A stretch of DNA of 64,000 nucleotides from Clostridiales bacterium (GTDB lineage: Bacteria > Bacillota > Clostridia > Oscillospirales > Oscillospiraceae), in assembly GCA_022774865.1 (NCBI GenBank), contig JALFLH010000024.1, positions 21,136 through 85,135 on the forward strand. Reading direction: 5' to 3'. The stretch's first letter is position 1; every line of letters starts with the position of its first letter. The position numbers and the translations under genes were made by a program. Shown piece by piece: positions 8,151 to 16,030 of the stretch. The notes below the pieces were generated by a model. The model worked only from the letters and a program-made list of their open reading frames with translations, was not told the origin of the DNA and ran no database searches.

Positions 8151-8161
8151 AGGGAGGAATT

Positions 8162-9523
8162 ATGGCTTGGGTTATTGAGATGGTCAACCGTATTGTCTGG
8201 GGTGCGCCTGCGCTGGCAGGGATTCTCGGAACGGGATTGTATCTGAGCGTCCGGACGGGCTTTGCCCAGCTCAGGCTGTTTCCACGGGCGCTGAAGCTGT
8301 TCCTGAGCCGACTCTCCCGAAAGCAGGAAACCGGCGGCGTGCCGCCGTTTCAGGCACTGTGTACGGCACTGGCCGCGACCGTTGGCACCGGTAATCTGGT
8401 GGGCGTGGCGGGCGCAATCGCGCTGGGCGGCCCGGGCAGCATCTTCTGGATGTGGGTCTGCGCCGTTCTGGGCATGATGACAAAATTTGCCGAGGCTGCG
8501 CTGGCGGTGCGCTACCGGGTGAAGGAAAAGGGTGAATATCTGGGCGGCCCCATGTACATCATCAGCCGGGGGCTGGGCAGACGCTGGAACTGGCTGGCTG
8601 TGCTGTATTGCTTTTTTGGTGTGGTTGCCGCGTTCGGCGTGGGAAACGCCACCCAGGTCAACGCCGTCATTACCGGACTGAATCAGGTGATCGTGTATTT
8701 CGGCGGCGCACAGACCCGAAAGCAGGATCTGCTGATGGGTTGTGTCATGGCATTGCTTGTGGCGGCCATGCTGCTGGGCGGCGCCAAACGGATTGGGAAA
8801 ACAGCGGAATTTCTGGTGCCCTTTGTTTCCTGCGGCTACCTGCTGCTGGGCGCCGGGGTGCTGATCGCCCGGGCAGAGGCTGTCCCGGCGGCCTTTGGAG
8901 CGATTGTGCGGGGCGCCTTTTCTCCCCGGGCTGTCACCGGGGGTGCGCTGGGTTCCATGTTTCAGGCGCTGCGGGTAGGCGTCTCCCGGGGCGTTTTTAC
9001 CAATGAGGCCGGCATGGGTACAGCCTCTATTGCCCACGCGGCGGCGGATGTGGCGCATCCGGCGGAGCAGGGGCTGATGGGAATTATGGAGGTGTTTCTG
9101 GACACCATCGTCATCTGCACCATGACCGCGCTTGTGATTCTGTGCAGCGGCGTGCCCATTGCCTATGGCGTGGATGCGGGCGCCGCGCTGACCACGCAGG
9201 CATTTACAGCGGTTTGCGGAGGTTGGGTGTCGGTTTTCCTGGCGTTGGCGCTGTGCTGCTTCGCCTTCGCTACCATCCTCGGCTGGGGGCTTTACGGCGC
9301 ACGCTGTGCCCAGTATCTGTTTGGCGCAGGGGCGTGGAAGCTCTTTGCGGCGGCGCAGGCGGGCATGGTCGTTCTGGGCGCGGTACTTCGGACGGGTACG
9401 ATCTGGGCCATGGCGGAGACGGTCAACGGCCTGATGGCCATTCCCAATCTGATCGCGCTGGCTGCGCTCAGCCCGGAGCTGACACGCCTGACGAAAGAAT
9501 ATGAATTGAAATGCGGCCGGTAA
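8162..9523 (+). CDS. alanine/glycine:cation symporter (AGCS family)
   Basis: This is a 453-residue integral membrane protein with ATG 8162 behind AGGGAGG. It has the AGCS signatures: FQALCTALAATVGTGNLVGVAGAI near residue 62, FTNEAGMGTASIAHAAA near residue 278, and about eleven hydrophobic segments. It imports alanine or glycine with Na+ (or H+). An aminotransferase starts 20 nt downstream, which fits uptake followed by transamination of the same amino acid. That pairing is inference. Confidence 0.92.
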   Translation: MAWVIEMVNRIVWGAPALAGILGTGLYLSVRTGFAQLRLFPRALKLFLSRLSRKQETGGVPPFQALCTALAATVGTGNLVGVAGAIALGGPGSIFWMWVCAVLGMMTKFAEAALAVRYRVKEKGEYLGGPMYIISRGLGRRWNWLAVLYCFFGVVAAFGVGNATQVNAVITGLNQVIVYFGGAQTRKQDLLMGCVMALLVAAMLLGGAKRIGKTAEFLVPFVSCGYLLLGAGVLIARAEAVPAAFGAIVRGAFSPRAVTGGALGSMFQALRVGVSRGVFTNEAGMGTASIAHAAADVAHPAEQGLMGIMEVFLDTIVICTMTALVILCSGVPIAYGVDAGAALTTQAFTAVCGGWVSVFLALALCCFAFATILGWGLYGARCAQYLFGAGAWKLFAAAQAGMVVLGAVLRTGTIWAMAETVNGLMAIPNLIALAALSPELTRLTKEYELKCGR

Positions 9524-9543
9524 CAGGCCGGCTGGAGGTACCT

Positions 9544-10764
9544 ATGAGAATCTCAATCAATGCAAACCGTTGTGAACCCTCCCCCATGCGCAAGTTCCAT
9601 CCCCTGGCGGTGGCGGCGCAGAAGCAGGGTAAAAAAATCTATCATCTGAACATCGGACAGCCGGATCTGCCCACGCCGCAGGCGTATTTTGACGCGGTGC
9701 GGGGATTTCACGAGCGGACGTTGGAATACGAGGCGTCACCCGGTATGCCCGTGCTGATCGACGCAATCCGGGATTACTACCGGGAGCTGGATGTGGAGCT
9801 GGATCCACAGGATATTCTGATTACCACCGGCGGCAGTGAGGCGCTTCTGCTGACCTGCCTGAGCATTCTGGACCCCTATACGGAGGTCATCATTCCGGAG
9901 CCATATTATCCAAACTATACCACCTTCGTCCACGCTGCCGGCGGCGTGATCCGTGCCCTGCCAACCAATCCGTGGGAGGGCTACCGTTACGCCAAGCGGG
10001 AACGGATAGAAAGCCTGATTACCGCGAATACCCGGGCAATTCTGATTACCAATCCCGGAAACCCCACCGGCGTGGTGCTGAATGAGCAGGAGATGCGTAT
10101 GATTGCGGATATCGCCAAGAAGCACAACCTGTTTCTGATCTGCGACGAGGTGTACCGGGAATTCTGCTACGACGATCAATTCGGCGTTCCCACCATGGCG
10201 CGCTTCCGGGATATCGACGACAATCTGGTAATCATCGACTCCGTTTCCAAGCGGTTCTCCGCCTGCGGGGCCCGGGTTGGCTGCGTGGTTACCCGAAATC
10301 AGGAGCTTCAGCAGGCACTGCTGAAGTTCTGCCAGTCCCGGCTTTCCGTGGCGACCATCGACCAGCTTGGCGCGGCGGCGCTCTACCGGGTGGATCACGC
10401 CTTTTTCCGCCAGTCCAAGGCCGAATACAAGCGCCGCCGGGATACGGTGGTATCCTACCTGCACCGGATTCCCGGTGTGGTGGTGGAGGAACCCATGGGC
10501 GCGTTCTACCTGATGGCCAGCCTGCCGGTGGATGACGCGGACAAGTTCCAGCGCTGGCTGCTGGAGGAATTTGATGACCATGGCGACACCGTCATGTTCG
10601 CCCCCGGCGCGCCTTTCTACGAGACGCCCGGCAAGGGTATCAACGAGGTTCGGATTGCCTATGTTCTGAAGAGCGTGGATCTGACCCGCGCCATGGAACT
10701 GCTGGAGAAGGGCATTGCCCGCTATCAGAGAGAGGTCATGAAGGTCGAGCCGATTGACAGTTGA
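9544..10764 (+). CDS. pyridoxal-phosphate aminotransferase, class I/II (AspC/AlaA-like)
   Basis: This is a 406-residue fold-type I aminotransferase. Start ATG 9544 lies behind GGCTGGAGGT. It shows LNIGQPDLPTPQAYFDAV near the N-terminus, ITNPGNPTGVVLN (Asn of the cofactor pocket), DEVYREFCYD, and the PLP lysine K236 in SVSKRFSACGARVG. The family moves amino groups between aspartate, alanine or aromatic amino acids and 2-oxoglutarate. The symporter just upstream suggests alanine, but specificity cannot be read from the sequence. A strong terminator follows. Confidence 0.92.
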   Translation: MRISINANRCEPSPMRKFHPLAVAAQKQGKKIYHLNIGQPDLPTPQAYFDAVRGFHERTLEYEASPGMPVLIDAIRDYYRELDVELDPQDILITTGGSEALLLTCLSILDPYTEVIIPEPYYPNYTTFVHAAGGVIRALPTNPWEGYRYAKRERIESLITANTRAILITNPGNPTGVVLNEQEMRMIADIAKKHNLFLICDEVYREFCYDDQFGVPTMARFRDIDDNLVIIDSVSKRFSACGARVGCVVTRNQELQQALLKFCQSRLSVATIDQLGAAALYRVDHAFFRQSKAEYKRRRDTVVSYLHRIPGVVVEEPMGAFYLMASLPVDDADKFQRWLLEEFDDHGDTVMFAPGAPFYETPGKGINEVRIAYVLKSVDLTRAMELLEKGIARYQREVMKVEPIDS

Positions 10765-10768
10765 CTCC

Positions 10769-10806
10769 AAAAAGCGCCGCGGATTTTCCAAAATCCGCGG
10801 CGCTTT
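10769..10806. terminator. strong intrinsic terminator after the aminotransferase gene
   Basis: AAAAGCGCCGCGGATTTT and its exact complement flank a CC-centred loop. The stem ends in AAAA/TTTT, so it can work in both directions, also for the minus-strand DUF378 gene. Confidence 0.9.
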
Positions 10807-10835
10807 TCGTGCAGGCGGCCGGCCGGCCGCCTGGG

Positions 10836-11039
10836 TTATGATTCCGAATCTGTGCGGTTGCGGCGGAACAGCAAGGAAATGCACCAGAGTCCCGCAAGGC
10901 CGACAATCGTATAGACAATCCGGCTGAACAGGGAGCCCTGCCCGCCGAACAGCCAGGCAACAAGGTCGAATTGGAATATCCCCACGAGGCCCCAGTTCAG
11001 ACTGCCGATGATGGACAGAATCAATGCCAATGTGTCCAT
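10836..11039 (-). CDS. DUF378 small membrane protein
   Basis: This is a 67-residue protein with two hydrophobic helices (LALILSIIGSLNWGLVGIF and IVYTIVGLAGLWCISLLF). The SLNWGLVG and DLVAWLFG motifs are diagnostic of DUF378. A short basic tail (FRRNRTDSES) would stay in the cytoplasm. Start ATG 11039 lies behind ACGGAGGT. It stands alone, transcribed divergently from ispE. Function is unknown in the whole family. Confidence 0.85.
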   Translation of the reverse strand: MDTLALILSIIGSLNWGLVGIFQFDLVAWLFGGQGSLFSRIVYTIVGLAGLWCISLLFRRNRTDSES

Positions 11040-11121
11040 ATGATACCTCCGTTCTGCTGTTGGATAGGGATATCTTTCCCCCGCGGCGTATAATTATTCC
11101 CGGTTACGGCGGAAAAATAAA

Positions 11122-11150
11122 TTGCAAAACGGGGCGGATTCCGATATAAT
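11122..11150 (+). promoter_or_regulatory. sigma-A promoter of ispE
   Basis: TTGCAA (11122-11127), 17 nt, TATAAT (11145-11150). The start codon is 33 nt downstream of the -10 box. Confidence 0.8.
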
Positions 11151-11182
11151 GAATCCGAAATACAGGAAAGGAAGAAAACGCC

Positions 11183-12040
11183 ATGAACACACTCTATGAG
11201 GGCGCGTTTGCCAAGCTGAATTTGACGCTGGATGTGCTGGGAAAACGGCCGGACGGCTATCATGACATCAAAAGCGTGATGCAGACCGTTTCCATTCGGG
11301 ACGATATTGAACTGGACATCGGCACGGGAAAGCCCTGGCGGCTGCATTGCGACAAAGAGGGCATTCCCACGGGGGAGGAGAATCTGGCCTGGAAAGCGGC
11401 AAAAACCTACTGCGACATCATGGGCAAAGACCCCGGCGGACTTGAAATTCGCATCACCAAACGCATTCCCATGCAGGCCGGCATGGGCGGCGGCAGCGCC
11501 GACGCGGCGGCGGTACTCCGGGCGCTGAACCGGTACTACGGCGATCCACTTTCCGTTCTGGCGTTGGCGGAGCTGGGTGCGCAGGTGGGCAGCGATGTGC
11601 CCTTCTGTGTGGTGGGTGGAACCTGTATGTGTGAGGGCCGGGGAGAACGGCTGCGGAAGCTGCCCGATATGCCCGACTGCGTCATTGTGGTCTGCAAGCC
11701 GGATTTTTCCGTGTCCACGCCGGAACTTTACCGGAAGATTGATCAGGCTGCCATTGCCAAGCGGCCGGATCATCGGGCGATGGAAAGCGCGCTGCTGGCA
11801 GGCGATCTGGAACAGGTAGCGGCGAATATCTGCAATGTGTTTGATCCAGTGGTCACGTCCGAGCACCTGGAGCTGAACTACATCAAGTCGGTGCTCCACC
11901 AGTACGGCGCGGTGGGATACCAGATGACCGGTTCCGGCTCCGCCTGCTTTGGTATCGTTTCGGAGTTTGAAATTGCCGCTGTGCTTTGCGCCATGCTGAA
12001 AGACAACTATCCGGAAGTATTTATCTGTAAACCTGTATAA
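11183..12040 (+). CDS. ispE: 4-diphosphocytidyl-2-C-methyl-D-erythritol kinase
   Basis: This is a 285-residue GHMP kinase of the non-mevalonate (MEP) isoprenoid pathway; it phosphorylates CDP-methylerythritol at O2. It begins EGAFAKLNLTLDVLGKRPDG, the canonical opening with the catalytic Lys. It carries the phosphate loop PMQAGMGGGSADAAAVLRAL near residue 94 and an SDVPFC motif, and closes with QMTGSGSACFGI. Start ATG 11183 lies behind GGAAAGGAAG. The gene ends 12 bp before a long hairpin that separates it from spoIIR. Confidence 0.95.
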   Translation: MNTLYEGAFAKLNLTLDVLGKRPDGYHDIKSVMQTVSIRDDIELDIGTGKPWRLHCDKEGIPTGEENLAWKAAKTYCDIMGKDPGGLEIRITKRIPMQAGMGGGSADAAAVLRALNRYYGDPLSVLALAELGAQVGSDVPFCVVGGTCMCEGRGERLRKLPDMPDCVIVVCKPDFSVSTPELYRKIDQAAIAKRPDHRAMESALLAGDLEQVAANICNVFDPVVTSEHLELNYIKSVLHQYGAVGYQMTGSGSACFGIVSEFEIAAVLCAMLKDNYPEVFICKPV

Positions 12041-12051
12041 AAATGCCAGAA

Positions 12052-12093
12052 ACCGTCCATACTGGAGGTATTTCCAGGATGGACGGTGTTTTT
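12052..12093 (+). terminator. long hairpin with T5 between ispE and spoIIR, covering the spoIIR start
   Basis: ACCGTCCAT (12052-12060) pairs with ATGGACGGT (12079-12087), and CTGGA (12062-12066) with TCCAG (12073-12077). The loop is six nt and TTTTT follows at 12089-12093. It looks like the ispE terminator. It also buries the GGAGGT Shine-Dalgarno (12064-12069) and one possible spoIIR start codon (12079). Confidence 0.75.
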
Positions 12094-12705
12094 ATGAAAA
12101 AGTGTATCAGACGCATCGGAATCTGTTTTCTTCTGGCGGCACTGGTCTGGTCGGGCACGGTCATTGCGGACAGACAGCGGCTGCGGCAGGAGCTGGTGCG
12201 GCTCCATGTGGTGGCCAATTCCGATTCTGAGGCGGATCAGGCAGTGAAGCTGCGGGTGAAGGACGCGGTGGTGGAAAGCCTGAAAGACAGCATGACAAAC
12301 ATGACGGACGCCGAGCAGGCAAAGGCCTATTTGCAGGAAAACCTGCCCAGGATTGAGGCGCTGGCCAACCGGGTGCTTCGGGAGGCGGGATGCGACGGAA
12401 GTGCCGCAGTCAGTCTGGCAACGGAGGAATTTGCCGCGCGGGTATATGATACCTTTTCGCTGCCAGCCGGGGTGTATGACGCATTGCGGATCACCATTGG
12501 GAAAGGACAGGGACATAACTGGTGGTGCGTGGTGTTTCCGGGGCTTTGCGTTCCCGCGTCCGGCGAGGGCTTTGAGAAAACGGCGGACTGCGCGGGCTTC
12601 CCGGATTCCCTGACAGCCGCGCTGGAGGGGAAGAAGGGGTACGAGGTGCGCTTTTTCCTGCTGGACGCACTGGGCAGACTGGAGAATTTGCTTCACCGGA
12701 GCTGA
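12079..12705 (+). CDS. spoIIR: stage II sporulation protein R
   Basis: This is a 208-residue secreted signalling protein (203 residues if the start is ATG 12094). A hydrophobic N-terminus (IGICFLLAALVWSGTVIA) gives a signal peptide. The body carries the SpoIIR core: ELVRLHVVANSDSEADQAVKLRVKDAV, the NWWCVVFPGLCVP block with two Cys, and a C-terminal EVRFFLLDAL. In sporulation it is made in the forespore, leaves it, and triggers SpoIIGA to process pro-sigma-E in the mother cell. ATG 12079 has GGAGGT 9 nt upstream, but both lie in a hairpin. ATG 12094 comes right after the T-tract. I did not find a convincing sigma-F promoter. Confidence 0.9.
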   Translation: MDGVFMKKCIRRIGICFLLAALVWSGTVIADRQRLRQELVRLHVVANSDSEADQAVKLRVKDAVVESLKDSMTNMTDAEQAKAYLQENLPRIEALANRVLREAGCDGSAAVSLATEEFAARVYDTFSLPAGVYDALRITIGKGQGHNWWCVVFPGLCVPASGEGFEKTADCAGFPDSLTAALEGKKGYEVRFFLLDALGRLENLLHRS

Positions 12706-12772
12706 TTACCCCCTGTTTTTTGGACTGATTGTGTGCTATCATGTAGAAAAAAAGAGGAAAGGCGGTGCGCTG

Positions 12773-15700
12773 ATGCTGCATCTGCTGCTGGGTACCGACT
12801 GGACGGCCAACCGGGATGAGGTTCTGCGCCGGATCAGCCGGGATGTGCGGGAAGAAAAAGCGGGAAGAATACTGATGGTGCCGGAGCTGATCAGCCACGA
12901 GACAGAGCGGCGGCTCTGCGCGGCGGCGGGAGATACTGCCAGCCGGTTCGCGGAGGTGCTGACCTTTACCCGGATGGCAAGACGGGTTGCGGAGGAGATG
13001 GGCAGCGGTATGGTACCCTGTCTGGATAACGGCGGCCGGGTGGTGGCCATGGCCTCCACGGCCCGGCAACTGCACAGCCGGCTGAAAGCCTATGCCCCGG
13101 TGGAAACCCGGCCGGAGTTCTTGACCAGCCTGATTGACGCGGTGGACGAATTCAAGCGGTGCTGTATCTCCGCTGCCGATCTGATGGCCGCTTCCGCAGA
13201 GACGGAGGGCAGCCTGGCGCAGAAGCTGGAGGAGCTGTCCCTGCTGCTGGAGGGCTACGACGCCCTGTGCGCCTTGGGCAGGCGGGACCCGAGAGATCAG
13301 GAAACCCAGTTGCTGGAGCAGATGGAGCAGGGCGACTATGCCCAACGGCACGTGTTTTACATAGACGGCTTCCCGGATTTTACCCGGCAGCACCTGGCGA
13401 TTCTGGAGCATCTGATCCGGTTTTCCCCCGAGGTGACGGTCAGCCTGAACTGTGACCGGGTGGATTCTCCCCTGCTGGCCTTTGAAAAGGCGGGGGATAC
13501 GGCAGCCCGGATTCTCCGCTGTGCCCGGCAGGCCGGAGCGGAGGTGCGGATTGAAATGGTTCCGCCCCGCCCGTCGCCGCTGGAACCGATGCGGGAAGGC
13601 TTGTTTCAGGGGCAGATTGTGCCGGGCGGCATGAGAGAACACCTGACTGTCTGCCGGACGGAAAGCCCCTATCAGGAGTGCCTGGCGGCTGCCGAGCGGA
13701 TTCTGGAGCTGGTTCGCCGGGGCTGCCGTTACCGGGACATCACGGTGGTATGCGCCGACCTGCCCGGCTACCAGAGTCTGGTGGATCTGGTATTTCACCG
13801 CTGCCATATTCCCGCCTACCGCTCCGGAACCGAGGACATTTTGCAGAAAAGCGTCATTGCCACGGTGCTCTCCGCCATGGATGCGGCGTTGGGCGGCTTT
13901 GAGCAGCGGGATGTGCTGCGCTATCTGCGCAGCGTTCTGTCGCCGCTGGATCCGGATACCTGCGACCTGGTGGAGAATTACGCGGTCATCTGGGGCATCC
14001 GGGGCAGCAAATGGCTGGTTCCCTGGGAAAACCATCCGGACGGGCTGAGCGGCCAGTGGGATGACGATGCCCAGAGCCGCCTTGCGGCGCTGAACGAGGC
14101 GCGCGGACTTGCCATGAAGCCGCTGGAACGTCTGGCGCAGGGGTTCCGGGATGCGAAAAAGCTGGAAGAGCAGGTACAGGCGCTGTGTGTCCTCCTGGAG
14201 GATCTGGATCTGAACCGGCGGCTGGATGTACTGGCAAAGGAAATGGATGAGGCGGGGGACAACCGCAGCGCCCAGATTCTGAATCAGCTCTGGGAGATCC
14301 TGATCGGCGCGCTGGAGCAGCTCTATGATGTGCTGGGCGGCACGGTCTGGGATTCGGAAACCTTTACCCGCCTGCTACAGCTTCTGCTGAGCCAGTATGA
14401 CGTAGGCACCATTCCACCGGTGCTGGATGCCGTTCAGGTGGGCGCAGTCAGCGCCCAGCGGCTTCACCAGCAGAAACATCTGTTTATTCTGGGGGCGCAG
14501 GAGGGCAATCTGCCCGGCTACACCGGTTCCGCCGGTGTGCTGACCGACCAGGAGCGGGTGACGCTGCGGGAACTGGGTATTCCGCTGACCGGCGGCGCGA
14601 TGGAGGGCGTTCAGGCGGAATTCGCCGAGATTTACGGCGTATTCTGCGGCGCGGAGGAATCGGTCACGGTTTTCTATTCGGGCGATCAGCCGTCCTTTGT
14701 CTGCCGCCGTCTGGCACAGATGGCGGGGGGCACGCTGGAGGCCGCACCCACGCTGGGCGCGGCGCTGGCCGACCCGGCTGAAGCGGGGGCGTATCTGGCG
14801 CGGTGGAACGCGGCGGAAACCGCAGATCGCTTAGGCGTGGGCACTGAATATGCGCAGGTGTGCCGCCGCCGTGCCTTTGCGCTGGGCAAGGTGGAGCGGG
14901 CGCATATTGATGGCCTTTACGGGAAGAGCCTGACCCTCTCCGCCTCTCAGATTGACCGGCAGGCGGAATGCAGACTCTCCTATTTCCTGAAATACGGCCT
15001 GCGCGCCAGAGAACGAAAGGAAGCAACCGTCGACCCGGCGGAATTCGGCACGTATGTCCATGCGGTGCTGGAAAACACCGCCCGAAGCGTCAGGGAACGG
15101 GGCGGATTCCCCAACGTGACGCTGGAGGAGACGCTGGCCATTGCCGACCAATTTTCCGATGCGTACGCCAAAGAGCATTTTTCCCAACTGGATTCCCAGC
15201 GGATGGCCTATCTGTTCCGGCGCAACACCCGGGAACTGCAGATGGTGGTGCGGGAGCTGTGGGAGGAATTGCAGCAGTCCCAATTCCAGCCGGCGGGCTT
15301 CGAGGTCAACTTCGGCAGCGAGGGGGGACTTCCTGCCATAGCCCTGCCCGGCAACCGGATCAACGCCGTTCTGCGGGGATTTGTGGATCGGGTGGATACC
15401 TGGATGCACAATGGGGTTTCCTATTACCGGGTTGTGGATTACAAGACGGGGAAAAAGGACTTTGATTACTGCGATGTGTTCAATGGCGTGGGATTGCAGA
15501 TGCTGCTGTATCTGTTTGCCCTGCAGGAAAGCGGGGGAGAAGTGGTGGGCAATGTTCCAATTCCGGCGGGCGTGCAGTATTTTCCCGCCCGTGTGCCCTA
15601 TGTCAGCGCGGACGGCCGTCTGGAGGATTCCGATCTGGAAAAGCAGCGGGACAAGGATCGCAAGCGCCGGGGGCTTCTTCTGAAAGACGGAGCGGTTCTG

Positions 15701-16030
15701 CAGGCCATGGAGCCGGGAGAACATCCCAAACGCCTGTGTTACAGTGTGAAAAAGGATGGAACGCTGGACGGAGATCTGGCGGATCGGGAGCAGCTTCGGC
15801 TTCTGAAAGACCATGTTTTCCGAATTCTGGGGCGGATGGTGGATGAAATTGCCTCCGGCGATGTGGAGCCGAATCCCTATACCCGGGGCACGAGTCATTC
15901 GGCGTGCAGCTTCTGTCCCTTCGGCGCGGTGTGCCATGCGCAGAGCGTGGAGGGACGGCGTAATTATAAAACCATGACGGCCCAGCGGTTCTGGGAGGAA
16001 ATCGAAAAGGAGATGAAATCCCATGGCTGA
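12773..16030 (+). CDS. addB: helicase-exonuclease AddAB, AddB subunit
   Basis: This is a 1085-residue subunit of the double-strand-break resection complex AddAB. Start ATG 12773 gives the family N-terminus LHLLLGTDWTANRDEV. The middle holds degenerate helicase repeats with ILGAQEGNLPGYTG. The C-terminal nuclease domain has VVDYKTGKKDFDY. One Cys in AECRLSYFLKYGL plus three in HSACSFCPFGAVCH form the pattern that binds a [4Fe-4S] cluster in AddB. It overlaps addA by 8 nt, so the two subunits are coupled. The ancestral name RexB applies in lactic acid bacteria. Confidence 0.94.
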   Translation: MLHLLLGTDWTANRDEVLRRISRDVREEKAGRILMVPELISHETERRLCAAAGDTASRFAEVLTFTRMARRVAEEMGSGMVPCLDNGGRVVAMASTARQLHSRLKAYAPVETRPEFLTSLIDAVDEFKRCCISAADLMAASAETEGSLAQKLEELSLLLEGYDALCALGRRDPRDQETQLLEQMEQGDYAQRHVFYIDGFPDFTRQHLAILEHLIRFSPEVTVSLNCDRVDSPLLAFEKAGDTAARILRCARQAGAEVRIEMVPPRPSPLEPMREGLFQGQIVPGGMREHLTVCRTESPYQECLAAAERILELVRRGCRYRDITVVCADLPGYQSLVDLVFHRCHIPAYRSGTEDILQKSVIATVLSAMDAALGGFEQRDVLRYLRSVLSPLDPDTCDLVENYAVIWGIRGSKWLVPWENHPDGLSGQWDDDAQSRLAALNEARGLAMKPLERLAQGFRDAKKLEEQVQALCVLLEDLDLNRRLDVLAKEMDEAGDNRSAQILNQLWEILIGALEQLYDVLGGTVWDSETFTRLLQLLLSQYDVGTIPPVLDAVQVGAVSAQRLHQQKHLFILGAQEGNLPGYTGSAGVLTDQERVTLRELGIPLTGGAMEGVQAEFAEIYGVFCGAEESVTVFYSGDQPSFVCRRLAQMAGGTLEAAPTLGAALADPAEAGAYLARWNAAETADRLGVGTEYAQVCRRRAFALGKVERAHIDGLYGKSLTLSASQIDRQAECRLSYFLKYGLRARERKEATVDPAEFGTYVHAVLENTARSVRERGGFPNVTLEETLAIADQFSDAYAKEHFSQLDSQRMAYLFRRNTRELQMVVRELWEELQQSQFQPAGFEVNFGSEGGLPAIALPGNRINAVLRGFVDRVDTWMHNGVSYYRVVDYKTGKKDFDYCDVFNGVGLQMLLYLFALQESGGEVVGNVPIPAGVQYFPARVPYVSADGRLEDSDLEKQRDKDRKRRGLLLKDGAVLQAMEPGEHPKRLCYSVKKDGTLDGDLADREQLRLLKDHVFRILGRMVDEIASGDVEPNPYTRGTSHSACSFCPFGAVCHAQSVEGRRNYKTMTAQRFWEEIEKEMKSHG

